NCBI GenBank assembly: GCA_032251335.1 | Contig: JAVVDW010000002.1 | Location: forward strand, 127,266 to 191,265 | Origin: UM-FILTER-40-17 sp032251335 | Lineage (GTDB): Bacteria; Bacteroidota; Bacteroidia; Flavobacteriales; Flavobacteriaceae | Reading direction: 5' to 3' | DNA length: 64,000 bases | Part shown: positions 1 to 8,877 of the stretch, piece by piece | How positions within the stretch are numbered: position 1 is the first letter of the stretch | Layout of the letters: every line of letters starts with the position of its first letter | The notes under the pieces: model-generated | Databases searched by the model: none | Told to the model about the DNA's origin: nothing | What the model saw: the letters and a program-made list of their open reading frames with translations, nothing else | Program-made: the position numbers and the translations under genes

Positions 1-2
1 CG

Positions 3-224
3 CGATTTTTAGTGTTCTTAAACAGCATCTCGCCCGACTCCAAAGCAGAATATTTCATAGCCTTGTTTGTACAGGCTCTACTCGATGAAAAATTGGCAAA
101 ATTTGACGTTATACCCACGCAGAGCGATTGGTTTGGTGTTACCTATCCGGAAGATAAACCATGGGTTCAAGACCAAATAAACAGACTGGTTGCAGCCAAG
201 ATGTATCCGGACAAACTTTGGTAG
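3..224 (+). CDS. Sugar-phosphate nucleotidyltransferase, C-terminal fragment (5' end outside the window)
   Basis: The frame is open to the left edge, so only the last 73 or so residues are present. The segment with VIPTQSDWFGVTYPEDKP, then a helix ending PDKLW, matches the C-terminal end of Bacteroidota nucleotidyltransferases of the glucose-1-phosphate thymidylyl/uridylyltransferase type, which make NDP-sugars from sugar 1-phosphates. A GTG at base 12 could be read as a start, but the reading frame continues upstream and the fragment lacks the nucleotide-binding GxGxRxxP motif, so it is treated as truncated by the window edge. It converges on alaS. The substrate cannot be told from this part. 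Confidence 0.7.
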   Translation, partial: RFLVFLNSISPDSKAEYFIALFVQALLDEKLAKFDVIPTQSDWFGVTYPEDKPWVQDQINRLVAAKMYPDKLW

Positions 225-246
225 CGATTTTTTTTGACAAATACGC

Positions 247-2895
247 TTACAGCACGTAATCTTTAGCCCGTTCTAAGGCCTTGGGGATTCCTCCTGGATT
301 TTTTCCGCCTGCAGTGGCAAAAAACGGTTGGCCGCCTCCGCCTCCGTGTATGAGTTTGCCCAACTCGCGAACCACTTTACCGGCATCGAGCTGTCGGGCT
401 TCTGCAAGCGGTTTGGAAATATAACAAGTCAACATGGCTTTTCCTTCGGCTTCCGTCGCAATCAAAACAAACAGATTGTCTCTGTTTTGCCCCAGCTCGA
501 AAACCAAATCTTTAATAGATTGTTGGGCCAAATCTAGTTTTTTAGCAAGAAACAAAACCCCGTTTATTTCAGTGAGTTCTTTTTCCAAATCAGATTTTAC
601 AGAAACTGCTTTTTCGCGTGCCCATTCGTCTAATTGTTTTTTGAGTTGTAAGTTTTCATGTTGCAATTGAATGATGGCTTTTTCCGGATCTTGTGGATTT
701 TTTAAAGCATTTTTGATTTGGTTGAGTTGTTGTTCTTGTTCCTCATAAAATTGCTGTAAACGACGCCCTGTAATGGCTTCAATCCTTCTGATACCCGCTG
801 CCACGGCACCCTCCGAAACAATTTTGAAATGCCAAATATCCCCTGAATTTGATACGTGTGTGCCACCACAGAGTTCCACGCTTTTTCCAAACTGTATGCA
901 GCGAACCTTGTCGCCGTATTTTTCACCAAAAAGCGCCATCGCACCGGCAGCCACGGCTTCATCAAAATTGGCATCGCGCTGTTCTTGTAAGGCCAGTTTT
1001 TGAGCTATTTGCAAATTGACAAGCTTTTCTACTTCGGCAATTTCTGTATCGGATAATTTTGCAAAATGCGCAAAGTCAAAACGCAGGTGTTGGTCATTGA
1101 CCAAAGAGCCTTTTTGCGAAACATGTTCACCCAATACTTGACGCAAAGCATGGTGAAGCAAATGCGTAGCCGTGTGGTTTTTAGCGGTGTCAATCCGCTT
1201 GGCCACGTCTATTTCGGCGGTTAAAATCGCTTTCGGATTTTTGGGCAGATTTTGGGTGATGTGTAACACCAAGCTATTTTCTTTTTTGGTGTCCAACACT
1301 TCGATGGTTTCATCAGAAAAAATGAGTTTTCCACAGTCGCCAACTTGTCCGCCACCTTCCGGATAGAAAGGTGTTTTGTCTAAAACAATTTGATAGAAAA
1401 TGCCATCTTTTTTTGATGCCACCTTTCTGTATCTCAATATTTTGGCTTGGGCATTTGTGTGGTCGTAGCCCACAAAATCTGTTTGGGTTTCTTTTTGCAA
1501 AACCACCCAATCTTCTGTGGAGACTTGGGAAGCAGCTCGCGAACGGCTTTTCTGTTGGGCCATCTCGGTTTCAAATCCTACTTCATCCAATTGCCAGCCT
1601 TTTTCCTTGAGTATAAGTGCTGTTAAATCTTTCGGAAAACCATAAGTGTCAAACAATTCGAATGCTTTTTGTCCGGAAAGGATTTTGCTGTTTGTGTGCT
1701 GCATCAAATTTTCGAGTTGCTGTAAACCCAACTCGAGGGTTCTGAGAAAATTATTTTCTTCCTCGCGAATGACATTTTCTATAAAATATTGTTGAGAAGT
1801 CAATTCCGGAAAAGCTTCGCCCATTTGTGCCGTAAGCGTGGCTACCAATTTGTGTAAAAAGGCTTCTTTGGCATTTAAAAAAGAAAATCCATAGCGGATG
1901 GCCCGTCTCAAAATGCGGCGAATCACGTATCCGGCACCGGTATTTGAGGGCAACTGTCCATCGGCAATTGCAAAAGACACCGCGCGAATGTGGTCGGCAA
2001 TCACCCGCATGGCAATGTTGGTTTTTTCGGCATCAGGAGTCGTTTTTCCAAATGTATATTTTTGATTTGTTTCCGCTTCAATCTTTTGAATCAGGGGTGT
2101 GAAAACATCCGTTTCGTAGTTGGTAGTTTTGCCTTGCAACACCATACACAGCCGCTCAAAACCCATGCCGGTGTCGATGTGCTTGGCCGGAAGGTTTTCT
2201 AACTGTCCATCCGCTTTTCGGTTGTACTGGATAAAAACCAAATTCCATATTTCTACTACTTGCGGATGGTCTTGATTGACCAATTGATGTCCCGGCACAG
2301 TAGCTTTTTCGATATCTGTGCGAATGTCCACGTGAATTTCGGAACACGGACCACAAGGCCCCTGATCACCCATCTCCCAAAAATTATCTTTTTTGTTTCC
2401 CAATAGAATGCGGTCTTCCGAAATCCATTCCTTCCAATATTGGTAGGCTTCGGTATCTTTCTCCAAACCTTCAGATTTGTCACCTTCAAAGATGGTTACA
2501 TACAAGCTGTTTTTATCAATTTTGTAAACCTCAGTCAGCAATTCCCAAGCCCAAGCAATGGCTTCTTTTTTAAAATAACCCACACTAGGATCTGCCGGAT
2601 CGCCAAAAGACCAATTGCCCAGCATTTCAAACAGCGTATGGTGATAGGTATCGATACCCACGTCTTCCAGGTCGTTGTGTTTGCCCGAAACCCGAAGACA
2701 TTTTTGCGTGTCGGCAATGCGCGCACTAGGTGCCTTTTCGTTACCTAAAAAATAACTTTTAAAGGGATTCATACCTGCGTTGACAAACATAAGCGATGGA
2801 TCGTCCTTCAAAACCAGTGGGGCAGAAGGCACAATTTGGTGCGATTTTTGTTTGAAAAAATCTAAAAACAATGCTCTAATTTCTTTTGAATTCAT
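247..2895 (-). CDS. alaS: Alanine--tRNA ligase
   Basis: Charges tRNA-Ala with alanine in the cytosol and hydrolyses mischarged Ser/Gly-tRNA. The 882 residues match the usual full length (about 875). The class II catalytic domain fills roughly residues 1-245, with NAGMNPFK near 40 and DTGMGFER near 241. The tRNA-recognition helices lie near 295-345 (RRILRRAIRYG). The editing domain carries the zinc-binding HTATH at 574-578 and CGGTH at 676-680. A C-terminal DHHA1 domain ends with GGGGGQPFFA near 853. The start ATG at 2895 gives the standard N-terminus MNSKEIRALF. It is divergent from the M23 peptidase gene. Identification is secure. Confidence 0.97.
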   Translation of the reverse strand: MNSKEIRALFLDFFKQKSHQIVPSAPLVLKDDPSLMFVNAGMNPFKSYFLGNEKAPSARIADTQKCLRVSGKHNDLEDVGIDTYHHTLFEMLGNWSFGDPADPSVGYFKKEAIAWAWELLTEVYKIDKNSLYVTIFEGDKSEGLEKDTEAYQYWKEWISEDRILLGNKKDNFWEMGDQGPCGPCSEIHVDIRTDIEKATVPGHQLVNQDHPQVVEIWNLVFIQYNRKADGQLENLPAKHIDTGMGFERLCMVLQGKTTNYETDVFTPLIQKIEAETNQKYTFGKTTPDAEKTNIAMRVIADHIRAVSFAIADGQLPSNTGAGYVIRRILRRAIRYGFSFLNAKEAFLHKLVATLTAQMGEAFPELTSQQYFIENVIREEENNFLRTLELGLQQLENLMQHTNSKILSGQKAFELFDTYGFPKDLTALILKEKGWQLDEVGFETEMAQQKSRSRAASQVSTEDWVVLQKETQTDFVGYDHTNAQAKILRYRKVASKKDGIFYQIVLDKTPFYPEGGGQVGDCGKLIFSDETIEVLDTKKENSLVLHITQNLPKNPKAILTAEIDVAKRIDTAKNHTATHLLHHALRQVLGEHVSQKGSLVNDQHLRFDFAHFAKLSDTEIAEVEKLVNLQIAQKLALQEQRDANFDEAVAAGAMALFGEKYGDKVRCIQFGKSVELCGGTHVSNSGDIWHFKIVSEGAVAAGIRRIEAITGRRLQQFYEEQEQQLNQIKNALKNPQDPEKAIIQLQHENLQLKKQLDEWAREKAVSVKSDLEKELTEINGVLFLAKKLDLAQQSIKDLVFELGQNRDNLFVLIATEAEGKAMLTCYISKPLAEARQLDAGKVVRELGKLIHGGGGGQPFFATAGGKNPGGIPKALERAKDYVL

Positions 2896-2951
2896 GAGAC
2901 GCGCTAGGGGTTTCTAAATTAATTAGGTTTATAGCCGAAACAATTTTTATA

Positions 2952-2983
2952 TTTGTTCGTTAATGTATGGTTATTTACTTTCG
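2952..2983 (+). promoter_or_regulatory. Bacteroidota-type promoter for the M23 peptidase gene
   Basis: TTTG at 2952-2955 is followed, after 20 bp, by TACTTTCG at 2976-2983, one mismatch from the TAnnTTTG -7 box used by the Bacteroidota primary sigma factor. The start codon at 3010 lies about 27 bp downstream. This is a pattern match only. Confidence 0.4.
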
Positions 2984-3009
2984 TTTGCAAAAATAGCATA
3001 ATTCGCACA

Positions 3010-3987
3010 ATGGCAGAGGTAAAATATTATTACGATCCGGAAACCTTGTCCTATCGAAAAATTGATCCCAAACCGGGTCGAAAGTTTCGACTTACCCTGT
3101 TGTTTGTGCTGTCTTCTTTGTTGTTTGCCTTAATTGGCCTTTTCTTTTTTCTTCAAACAGACCTGCTCAAAACGCCGCAGGAATTGTCTTTGCAACGCGA
3201 GCTGGAAAACATGAAAATTCAGTACAAGATTGTCAACAACCGATTAGATTTGTTGGAAGGTGTATTGCAGAATGTAGAAGAACGCGACAACAACTTGTAT
3301 CGCGTGTATTTTGAGGTGGATCCGATACCGGACGAACAGCGAAAAGCCGGGTTTGGCGGGGTCAATCGCTACAGAAATCTCGAAGGCTATCAGAATTCTG
3401 AGATGATTATCAACACCAAACGGCGTTTAGATATCTTGACCAAGCAATTGGAAGTACAGTCTAAATCGCTCGATGAAATCTATCTATTGGCTACTGAAAA
3501 GGAGAAGTTGCTTCGCGCCATTCCTGCCATCCAACCGGTGAGTAACGAAGATTTGACACGCATGGCCTCCGGTTTTGGCTGGCGTTCCGATCCTTTTACC
3601 AAGGTGAGAAAAATGCATTGGGGTATGGACTTTACCGCACCCAAAGGTACACCTATTTACGCTACCGGCGATGGCGTGGTGAAAGAAGCAAACAACAGAA
3701 TGTCGGGCTATGGCAACCATATTTTGATCGATCACGGTTTTGGATATCAAAGTTTTTACGCACACCTCTACAAGTTTAACGTAAGACCCAGACAGCGTGT
3801 CAAAAGAGGCGATCTCATCGGTTTTGTTGGAAATACAGGACGTTCAGAAGCACCGCATTTGCACTATGAAATTTTTAAGGACGGCCTACGCATCAATCCG
3901 ATTAATTTCTATTACGGCAGTTTGACGGCAGACGAGTTTGCAGAAATATTGCGCAAGGCATCCTTAGAAAATCAATCTTTGGACTGA
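3010..3987 (+). CDS. M23 family metallopeptidase, membrane anchored (peptidoglycan hydrolase)
   Basis: Predicted cell-wall endopeptidase facing the periplasm. The 325 residues show a cytoplasmic stub, one membrane helix at about 27-48, a charged coiled-coil region at about 55-90, and a C-terminal lysostaphin-type domain. Zinc ligands are visible in HWGMD and in HLHYE, and the surrounding GFGWRSDP and YGNHILIDHG are typical of M23. The start at 3010 (MAEVKYYYD) is preferred over a longer reading from 2953, because the extra 19 residues overlap the likely promoter and this N-terminus is the family's usual one. The next gene overlaps the stop codon by one base, so the two are probably cotranscribed. 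Confidence 0.92.
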   Translation: MAEVKYYYDPETLSYRKIDPKPGRKFRLTLLFVLSSLLFALIGLFFFLQTDLLKTPQELSLQRELENMKIQYKIVNNRLDLLEGVLQNVEERDNNLYRVYFEVDPIPDEQRKAGFGGVNRYRNLEGYQNSEMIINTKRRLDILTKQLEVQSKSLDEIYLLATEKEKLLRAIPAIQPVSNEDLTRMASGFGWRSDPFTKVRKMHWGMDFTAPKGTPIYATGDGVVKEANNRMSGYGNHILIDHGFGYQSFYAHLYKFNVRPRQRVKRGDLIGFVGNTGRSEAPHLHYEIFKDGLRINPINFYYGSLTADEFAEILRKASLENQSLD

Positions 3988-4316
3988 TGCGCGCAAAGCT
4001 ACCCGACAAATTGTATTACGGTATTGGTGAAGTGGCCGAAGCATTTTCCGTAAACACTTCATTGATTCGTTTTTGGGAAAAAGAATTTGAAGAATTGCAA
4101 CCCAAAAAAAATGCCAAAGGCGATCGGAAATTCTCTAAAAATGACATCGCATCCCTTGAGCTGATTTATCACTTACTCAAAGAAAAAGGTTATACCATAG
4201 CGGGCGCCAAAGCCTATCTCAAAACCAATAAAAAGCAGACTTTAGATAAAATGGAAATGATCTCAAAACTCGAATTTGTAAAAAATGAACTCATCCAAAT
4301 AAAAAACGAACTCTAA
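3987..4316 (+). CDS. MerR-family transcriptional regulator
   Basis: Small DNA-binding protein of 109 residues. The N-terminal winged-helix HTH is clear: YYGIGEVAEAFSVNTSLIRFW at about residues 10-30 (helix-turn-helix), then KNAKGDRKFSKNDIASLELI (wing and second helix pair). The C-terminal 35 residues are a charged helix suited to dimerisation. There is no cysteine-rich metal site or ligand domain, so the signal it senses is unknown. The start ATG overlaps the stop of the M23 gene (TGATG). The pairing of an M23 peptidase with a small MerR protein suggests translational coupling; the target genes cannot be told from the sequence. Confidence 0.88.
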   Translation: MRAKLPDKLYYGIGEVAEAFSVNTSLIRFWEKEFEELQPKKNAKGDRKFSKNDIASLELIYHLLKEKGYTIAGAKAYLKTNKKQTLDKMEMISKLEFVKNELIQIKNEL

Positions 4317-4333
4317 TTCTAACTCTAACTCTT
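4310..4333 (+). repeat. Four-unit hexanucleotide tandem repeat before lemA
   Basis: Four consecutive units ACTCTA, ATTCTA, ACTCTA, ACTCTT span the stop codon of the MerR gene and the leader of the LemA gene. Slippage here would alter the MerR C-terminus or the LemA leader spacing. It may be no more than low-complexity sequence. Confidence 0.6.
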
Positions 4334-4340
4334 TGTCATT

Positions 4341-4940
4341 ATGAAAAAAGGACTCATCGCTATTATTGCCCTGGTGGTGATTGGTATTATCATCTATTCC
4401 AGCGTTAAAGGCTTTTATAACAATGCCGTAGGTATGGAAGAAAACGTGTCCAAAGCTTGGGGAAATGTGCAAACTTCCTACCAACGCAGAAATGATTTGA
4501 TCGGAAATTTGGTCAAAACCGTCCAAGGCGCAGCAGATTTTGAGCGCACTACCTTGACGCAAGTGATAGAAGCCCGAGCAAAAGCCACGCAAGTGACTAT
4601 TGACCCTGCAAACATCACTTCCGAACAGCTGGCTGCCTTTAACCAAGCTCAAGGCGGTTTGAGTAGTGCCTTGTCTCGCTTACTGGTAACCGTAGAACGC
4701 TACCCGGATTTGAAAGCCAATCAAAATTTTTTAAAACTCCAAGACGAGTTGACCAGTACAGAAAACACCATACAGACCGCACGCACCAGGTTTAATGAGG
4801 CTATAGAACCGTATAACAAGCATGTGCGAACATTTCCAAACAACCTTTTCGCCGGCTGGTTTGGCTTCGCTCCAAAACCGTATTTTGATTCAGAACCCGG
4901 TGCAGAAAAACCTGTAGATGTCAATTTTGATTTTAAATAA
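4341..4940 (+). CDS. lemA: LemA family protein
   Basis: Membrane protein of 199 residues. A short N-terminal hydrophobic helix at about 4-22 is followed by the LemA domain: a bundle of long amphipathic helices with NAVGMEENVSKAWGNVQTSY near 30-50 and RRNDLIGNLVKTVQG near 53-67, the most conserved blocks of the family. In other bacteria LemA sits next to TPM-domain (YgcG-like) proteins, exactly as here. The molecular function is not established; the helical bundle outside the membrane suggests a scaffold role. The next gene begins immediately after the stop codon, so this is a tight three-gene operon. Confidence 0.95.
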   Translation: MKKGLIAIIALVVIGIIIYSSVKGFYNNAVGMEENVSKAWGNVQTSYQRRNDLIGNLVKTVQGAADFERTTLTQVIEARAKATQVTIDPANITSEQLAAFNQAQGGLSSALSRLLVTVERYPDLKANQNFLKLQDELTSTENTIQTARTRFNEAIEPYNKHVRTFPNNLFAGWFGFAPKPYFDSEPGAEKPVDVNFDFK

Positions 4941-5378
4941 ATGTCTGCCACCGAAGCCTTTTTAACTCAGGAAGAAGAAGCCGAGATTGTCGCAGCTATC
5001 CAAAAAGCTGAGATAAATACTTCGGGCGAAATTCGCGTGCATATAGAATCGCACACAGACAAAGATCACTTGGACAGAGCCATAGAAGTCTTTGAAGAAC
5101 TTGACATGCACCTGACCCAAAATCGAAATGGGGTTTTGATTTATCTAGCCGTTGCGGATCACAAGTTTTATATCATCGGAGATGTGGGCATAGACAAAAT
5201 GGTGGGCAATGATTTTTGGACATCTACCCGCAACCTGATGGCCGCTCAGTTCAAAAAAGGTTTGTACAAAGAAGGTTTGATTGCCGGTATTTTGGAAGCC
5301 GGTGCTCAACTCAAAAAATATTTTCCTTATCAGTCGGATGATGCCAATGAACTCCCCGACACGATTTCAAAAACATGA
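4941..5378 (+). CDS. TPM-domain protein without signal peptide
   Basis: Protein of 145 residues containing one TPM (TPM_phosphatase) domain, about residues 8-130, with SGEIRVHIE near 29-37 and GVLIYLAVADHKFYIIGD near 68-85. There is no signal sequence or membrane helix, unlike the next gene, so by itself it would stay on the cytoplasmic side or ride on LemA. The start ATG abuts the LemA stop codon, and its end overlaps the start of the next TPM gene by 4 bases (ATGA). Enzymatic activity of this domain is uncertain; acid phosphatase activity has been reported for plant homologues. Confidence 0.88.
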   Translation: MSATEAFLTQEEEAEIVAAIQKAEINTSGEIRVHIESHTDKDHLDRAIEVFEELDMHLTQNRNGVLIYLAVADHKFYIIGDVGIDKMVGNDFWTSTRNLMAAQFKKGLYKEGLIAGILEAGAQLKKYFPYQSDDANELPDTISKT

Positions 5379-6184
5379 GAAAATTAGTGTTTAACTTTTT
5401 TCGTTCTACCTTGCTGTTAGGTTTTTTATTATTGAGCGCACAGGCTTTAGCCCAGTTCACTATTCCGCCGATTCCGGAAAAACAGACCAGTCTGTACGAT
5501 ATGGCTAAGATACTTACGGATGCTGAGGCGCAGGCTTTAGAACAAAAACTCATTCGATATGCCGATACCACCTCAACGCAGATTGTTGTGGTGACTACAG
5601 CAACCATCAAAGGTGAAAATATTGGCTTGCTGGCGCCTCGTTGGGCACAAGAATGGGGCATAGGACAGGCCAAAACAGACAATGGCGTGTTTGTTTTGTT
5701 GGCCGAAAAGGAACGTCAAATATTGATTTCACCAGGTTATGGCACGGAAGAATTTTTAACGGCTGGCATCGTAGGTGAAATCACCAGAAATATTATTATC
5801 CCCGAATTTAAAGCAGGAAGCTACTACCGCGGCTTAGACAAAGGTTCAGATGCAATTTTTGAAGTATTGACGGGACAATATCAAGGAAGCAGGCCAACCG
5901 AAAAAAAGCAAAATGTTCCTATTGGTCTTGTGCTGATTGTGCTGGTTGCTGTTTTTTTGATTATTTCTTTTCTTTCAAAAAAGGGCGGTGGCAACCAAGG
6001 CAATAGCGGCAACTTTGGCGGTCCCGATTTGATGGACGTTATCATTCTCTCTCGTATGGGCCGTGGAGGTTTTGCGGGTTCTGGCGGCTTTGGCAGCAGC
6101 GGAGGTGGTGGCTTTGGCGGTGGCTTTGGCGGTGGCTTTGGCGGCGGCGGATTTAGTGGCGGTGGTGCCGGCGGCAGTTGGTAA
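5375..6184 (+). CDS. TPM-domain protein with signal peptide, membrane helix and Gly-rich tail (YgcG family)
   Basis: Exported protein of 269 residues. A signal peptide occupies about 1-27 (cleavage after AQA or LAQ), the TPM domain about 35-170 with DTTSTQIVVVTTATI and NGVFVLLAEKERQILIS, then a membrane helix at about 187-205 and a tail made mostly of Gly, Phe and Ser that ends GGAGGSW. The tail is encoded by near-perfect 12-bp repeats at about 6107-6150, so its length may vary between strains. It is the last gene of the lemA operon and converges on the glycosyltransferase gene with only 3 bp between the stop codons, leaving no room for a separate terminator. Confidence 0.93.
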   Translation: MRKLVFNFFRSTLLLGFLLLSAQALAQFTIPPIPEKQTSLYDMAKILTDAEAQALEQKLIRYADTTSTQIVVVTTATIKGENIGLLAPRWAQEWGIGQAKTDNGVFVLLAEKERQILISPGYGTEEFLTAGIVGEITRNIIIPEFKAGSYYRGLDKGSDAIFEVLTGQYQGSRPTEKKQNVPIGLVLIVLVAVFLIISFLSKKGGGNQGNSGNFGGPDLMDVIILSRMGRGGFAGSGGFGSSGGGGFGGGFGGGFGGGGFSGGGAGGSW

Positions 6185-6187
6185 TGC

Positions 6188-7735
6188 TTAGGTTTCTTTT
6201 GCCAATAATTTTGCCCATTGCAGGCTTTTTTCCCAACTGTTCTTAAATGAGTTGAAATACGCAACGGGGTTTTTAATACCTTGTTGTCGGTAGAATTTAA
6301 AAAATAAAACCGTTTTATAACCCCAAAGTTGCTCAGCACTGTAATGTTTTTTCCTAAATAACATGACTGTTGGCGAGGGTTTTGGCTGTGGTTTGTCTTG
6401 TTGCCAAGCGAGTTTGGGTGTTGTTCGAAACCCGCCCGAGGGTGCTTTCAGGTGAAGAATTTCGGGCTTTGGTAAAAAAATCACATCAAAACCTTTGTTG
6501 CGCAACTGCATCCCAAAATCGGCATCTTCACCATAGCCGTGTTCAAAACTTTTACTGAATCGAATGTGTTCAAGCAAAATACTGCTGTGCAGAAAACTGC
6601 AACCGGAACCAAACATCGAGGTTTGGCTGATGTATGGATTTTGATTTTTCTCGTGTTTTTGTAAACAATTTAGAGTGAATGCTTTATCTCCCGTTTTTTC
6701 GATTTCTGAAAGGGCATCTCTCATGAAATCCGAATGCATTCGAATATCATCATCGGCCAAAAATGCCCATTCGGAGGTCACTTTTTCTAAGGCCAGGTTG
6801 CGCGCATGGCAAGCACCGGTTTGGTGAATAAAATGATGCTTTATTTCAAATGGCCAAGATGCGTCGGTTAAATAATTGAGTTCGGATACGCTTTCGGGCT
6901 CAGGATTTTGTTCAACAATAATTACTTTTTGAGGGAGGTGGGTTTGGGCAGCCAAATCTTTTAAAACATCGTACAAATATTTTTTTCTTCCGAGGGTGGG
7001 GATGATCACATCTATGGTTTTTTGCTGAACTGTTTGCCGAGTAGATTGTATGGGAATGTCGGCTAACAACTGCGGCGAAAACACCCTTTTTCGATAGCAC
7101 AATCCCGACAAAAAAGAGAGGAGCGGCAATTTTTTTTCATAGATTAAAAAATTTAAGAGCAACAAAAACATCCAACGGGTTTTGTAGTGTTGGTTGACGA
7201 ATCTGAATAGAAGTCGGCGGTTGGCTTGTTTTGATAAGACAATTGCCGGTTTAGCTTTGAGTAATTTAGGTTCGGAATAGCAAAATAATCCTTGTTGCAT
7301 CGCTCTTTTAGCCAGTGAATGCAAAAAATAATCAAAATCGCGATCCGGTACCAATGCTTCTTTTAAAGCACACAATACAGCGGCGTGCACACCTCCCACC
7401 CAACTGCTCATGCGCCAAGTAGGGTAACACACCTCTTTGCAAATGTTGATGAAAGGAGAATCCTCTACATAACCGATGGTTTCGGGTAAATAATTTACTT
7501 CGCCGGGTTGGTAAGAAGCCATGATTTTTTGGTGGTGAAAAATTTCCTCAATGGCATTCACGTGCAGTTGGTCTTTTAAGGAGATGTGGCACCAAATCAA
7601 CCAGTGGTCGGTTGCTGTTTCGGCGAGTGTCATCAATGTTTTTGAAATGCCGAATGGAGAAGTACTGATGCCGCTAACATCCGAATCGGATGAAATGTCA
7701 ACTACATCTAAGCCGTCATGATAGAGGATTGTCAT
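6188..7735 (-). CDS. Two-domain glycosyltransferase, family 2 catalytic domain at C-terminus
   Basis: 515 residues. The C-terminal half is a GT2 (GT-A fold) enzyme: IDVIIPTLGRKKYLYDVL near 240-257, a nucleotide-sugar-binding ADDDIRMHSDF near 326-336, and a base/acceptor motif GEDADFGMQLRNKGF near 396-410. The N-terminal 230 residues lack a DxD motif but contain GYVEDSPF and WRMSSWVGGVHAAVLCALKE followed by FDYFLHSLAKRAMQQGL, which resembles the middle and end of a GT2 domain; I infer a degenerate or divergent second transferase domain. Last gene of the minus-strand glycan cluster; its start overlaps the GT4 gene stop by 4 bases. Sugar and acceptor unknown. Confidence 0.82.
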   Translation of the reverse strand: MTILYHDGLDVVDISSDSDVSGISTSPFGISKTLMTLAETATDHWLIWCHISLKDQLHVNAIEEIFHHQKIMASYQPGEVNYLPETIGYVEDSPFINICKEVCYPTWRMSSWVGGVHAAVLCALKEALVPDRDFDYFLHSLAKRAMQQGLFCYSEPKLLKAKPAIVLSKQANRRLLFRFVNQHYKTRWMFLLLLNFLIYEKKLPLLSFLSGLCYRKRVFSPQLLADIPIQSTRQTVQQKTIDVIIPTLGRKKYLYDVLKDLAAQTHLPQKVIIVEQNPEPESVSELNYLTDASWPFEIKHHFIHQTGACHARNLALEKVTSEWAFLADDDIRMHSDFMRDALSEIEKTGDKAFTLNCLQKHEKNQNPYISQTSMFGSGCSFLHSSILLEHIRFSKSFEHGYGEDADFGMQLRNKGFDVIFLPKPEILHLKAPSGGFRTTPKLAWQQDKPQPKPSPTVMLFRKKHYSAEQLWGYKTVLFFKFYRQQGIKNPVAYFNSFKNSWEKSLQWAKLLAKET

Positions 7736-8877
7736 GATATGAGCGATTGATAAAACCGGATGTTTTCCACGGCCAATTGTTTGATATCAAATTTTTCTGC
7801 TACGCGTTGACAAGCATTTTTTCCCATTTCACGGCATAATTCCGGATGCTTGAGCAAGTCCATAATTCTCGCTGCATACAAATCGTGATTTTTCGGATGA
7901 ACCAAAAACCCGCTCTTGCCGTCTTCGATCAGTTCTTGTGCCCAACCGATGTTGCTGTTGACAACCGGTTTTTGCATCGCCATAGATTCGATAGTGACCA
8001 TACCGAGGGTTTCGGCAAAAGTCGGAAACAGACAAAGCTGCGCCTTGCGGATGTGGTTTTGAACCTCCGCATAGGGGATTTTGCCAAGGTACTGCACTTT
8101 TGCCCGTATGGGCGCTTCCAATTTTTCTTCCAATATTTTCCAGGTCGAAGGTGCCTTTGTTTGGATATCCGGACTGTCGCTACCAATCAAAATCAATTTG
8201 GCACCGGGATACACGGAGAGCACTTTTTTGAAAATCTCCGGCAATTCCAACACGCCTTTTTTTCGGATGATGGTGCCGATGTAGAGCAAAGTTCCGGGTT
8301 CAAAATCACCCGGGTTAGGATTGGAAAAGTCGGAAAGTTTCAGGCCGTGATGAATAGTCCGGACTGTTTTATTTTTTAATCTGAAAATTTCTTTGCTCAG
8401 GTTTCCTGCAAACGCCGTGGGTGCGATGAATGCTTGTGCAGGCTGCATCGCTGTTTTTTCAAACCAAAAATTTTTGCGCTTTTGTTTGCGCCCTTCCAAA
8501 TGGCAGAAATAGGCATCGCTGCCGTGAAAACGGATGACGAGCGGCACTCGAAGTTTCATAAACGCTGTGATGCCTGTCCAATCGGGGGCTTCAACTAGGT
8601 CGATATGTTCCTTCTTTGCCACCCGGTTTAGGTAGTTTTGCAGGTATTTCCGGTAGGTAAACCAAGTCAGAAATGGGGTTCTACGCTGTTTGATGCGGTG
8701 AAAAACGATGCCGTTTTCGGAAAAAACCTCATCCTGTTTTTGACCATACACAAAAACCATCACTTTTATGTTTTCAGCAACCAAAGCCTCGGCCAGGTTT
8801 TTGATACTGGTGCCCAAACCGCCGGAGTTGCCGATGCGCGGATGTGGATATTCGGGCGTGAGGTAGGTTATGGTCAT
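7732..8877 (-). CDS. Glycosyltransferase family 4
   Basis: GT-B transferase of 381 residues, retaining type. The N-terminal Rossmann domain has the acceptor-side glycine loop GNSGGLGTSIKNLAEAL near 17-33. The C-terminal half has GTLLYIGTIIRKKGVLELPE (nucleotide-binding domain start) and the diagnostic EX7E motif in FAETLGMVTIESMAMQKPVV near 287-306. No membrane helix. It overlaps both neighbours by 4 bases, so translation is coupled. By context it adds a sugar to a lipid-linked or cell-surface glycan; donor and acceptor cannot be inferred. Confidence 0.93.
   Translation of the reverse strand: MTITYLTPEYPHPRIGNSGGLGTSIKNLAEALVAENIKVMVFVYGQKQDEVFSENGIVFHRIKQRRTPFLTWFTYRKYLQNYLNRVAKKEHIDLVEAPDWTGITAFMKLRVPLVIRFHGSDAYFCHLEGRKQKRKNFWFEKTAMQPAQAFIAPTAFAGNLSKEIFRLKNKTVRTIHHGLKLSDFSNPNPGDFEPGTLLYIGTIIRKKGVLELPEIFKKVLSVYPGAKLILIGSDSPDIQTKAPSTWKILEEKLEAPIRAKVQYLGKIPYAEVQNHIRKAQLCLFPTFAETLGMVTIESMAMQKPVVNSNIGWAQELIEDGKSGFLVHPKNHDLYAARIMDLLKHPELCREMGKNACQRVAEKFDIKQLAVENIRFYQSLIS

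Noticed and set aside
5881..6339. Proline-rich frame on the minus strand
   Set aside because: It is the complement of the Gly-rich tail of the TPM protein; the Pro runs follow from GGC/GGT codons.
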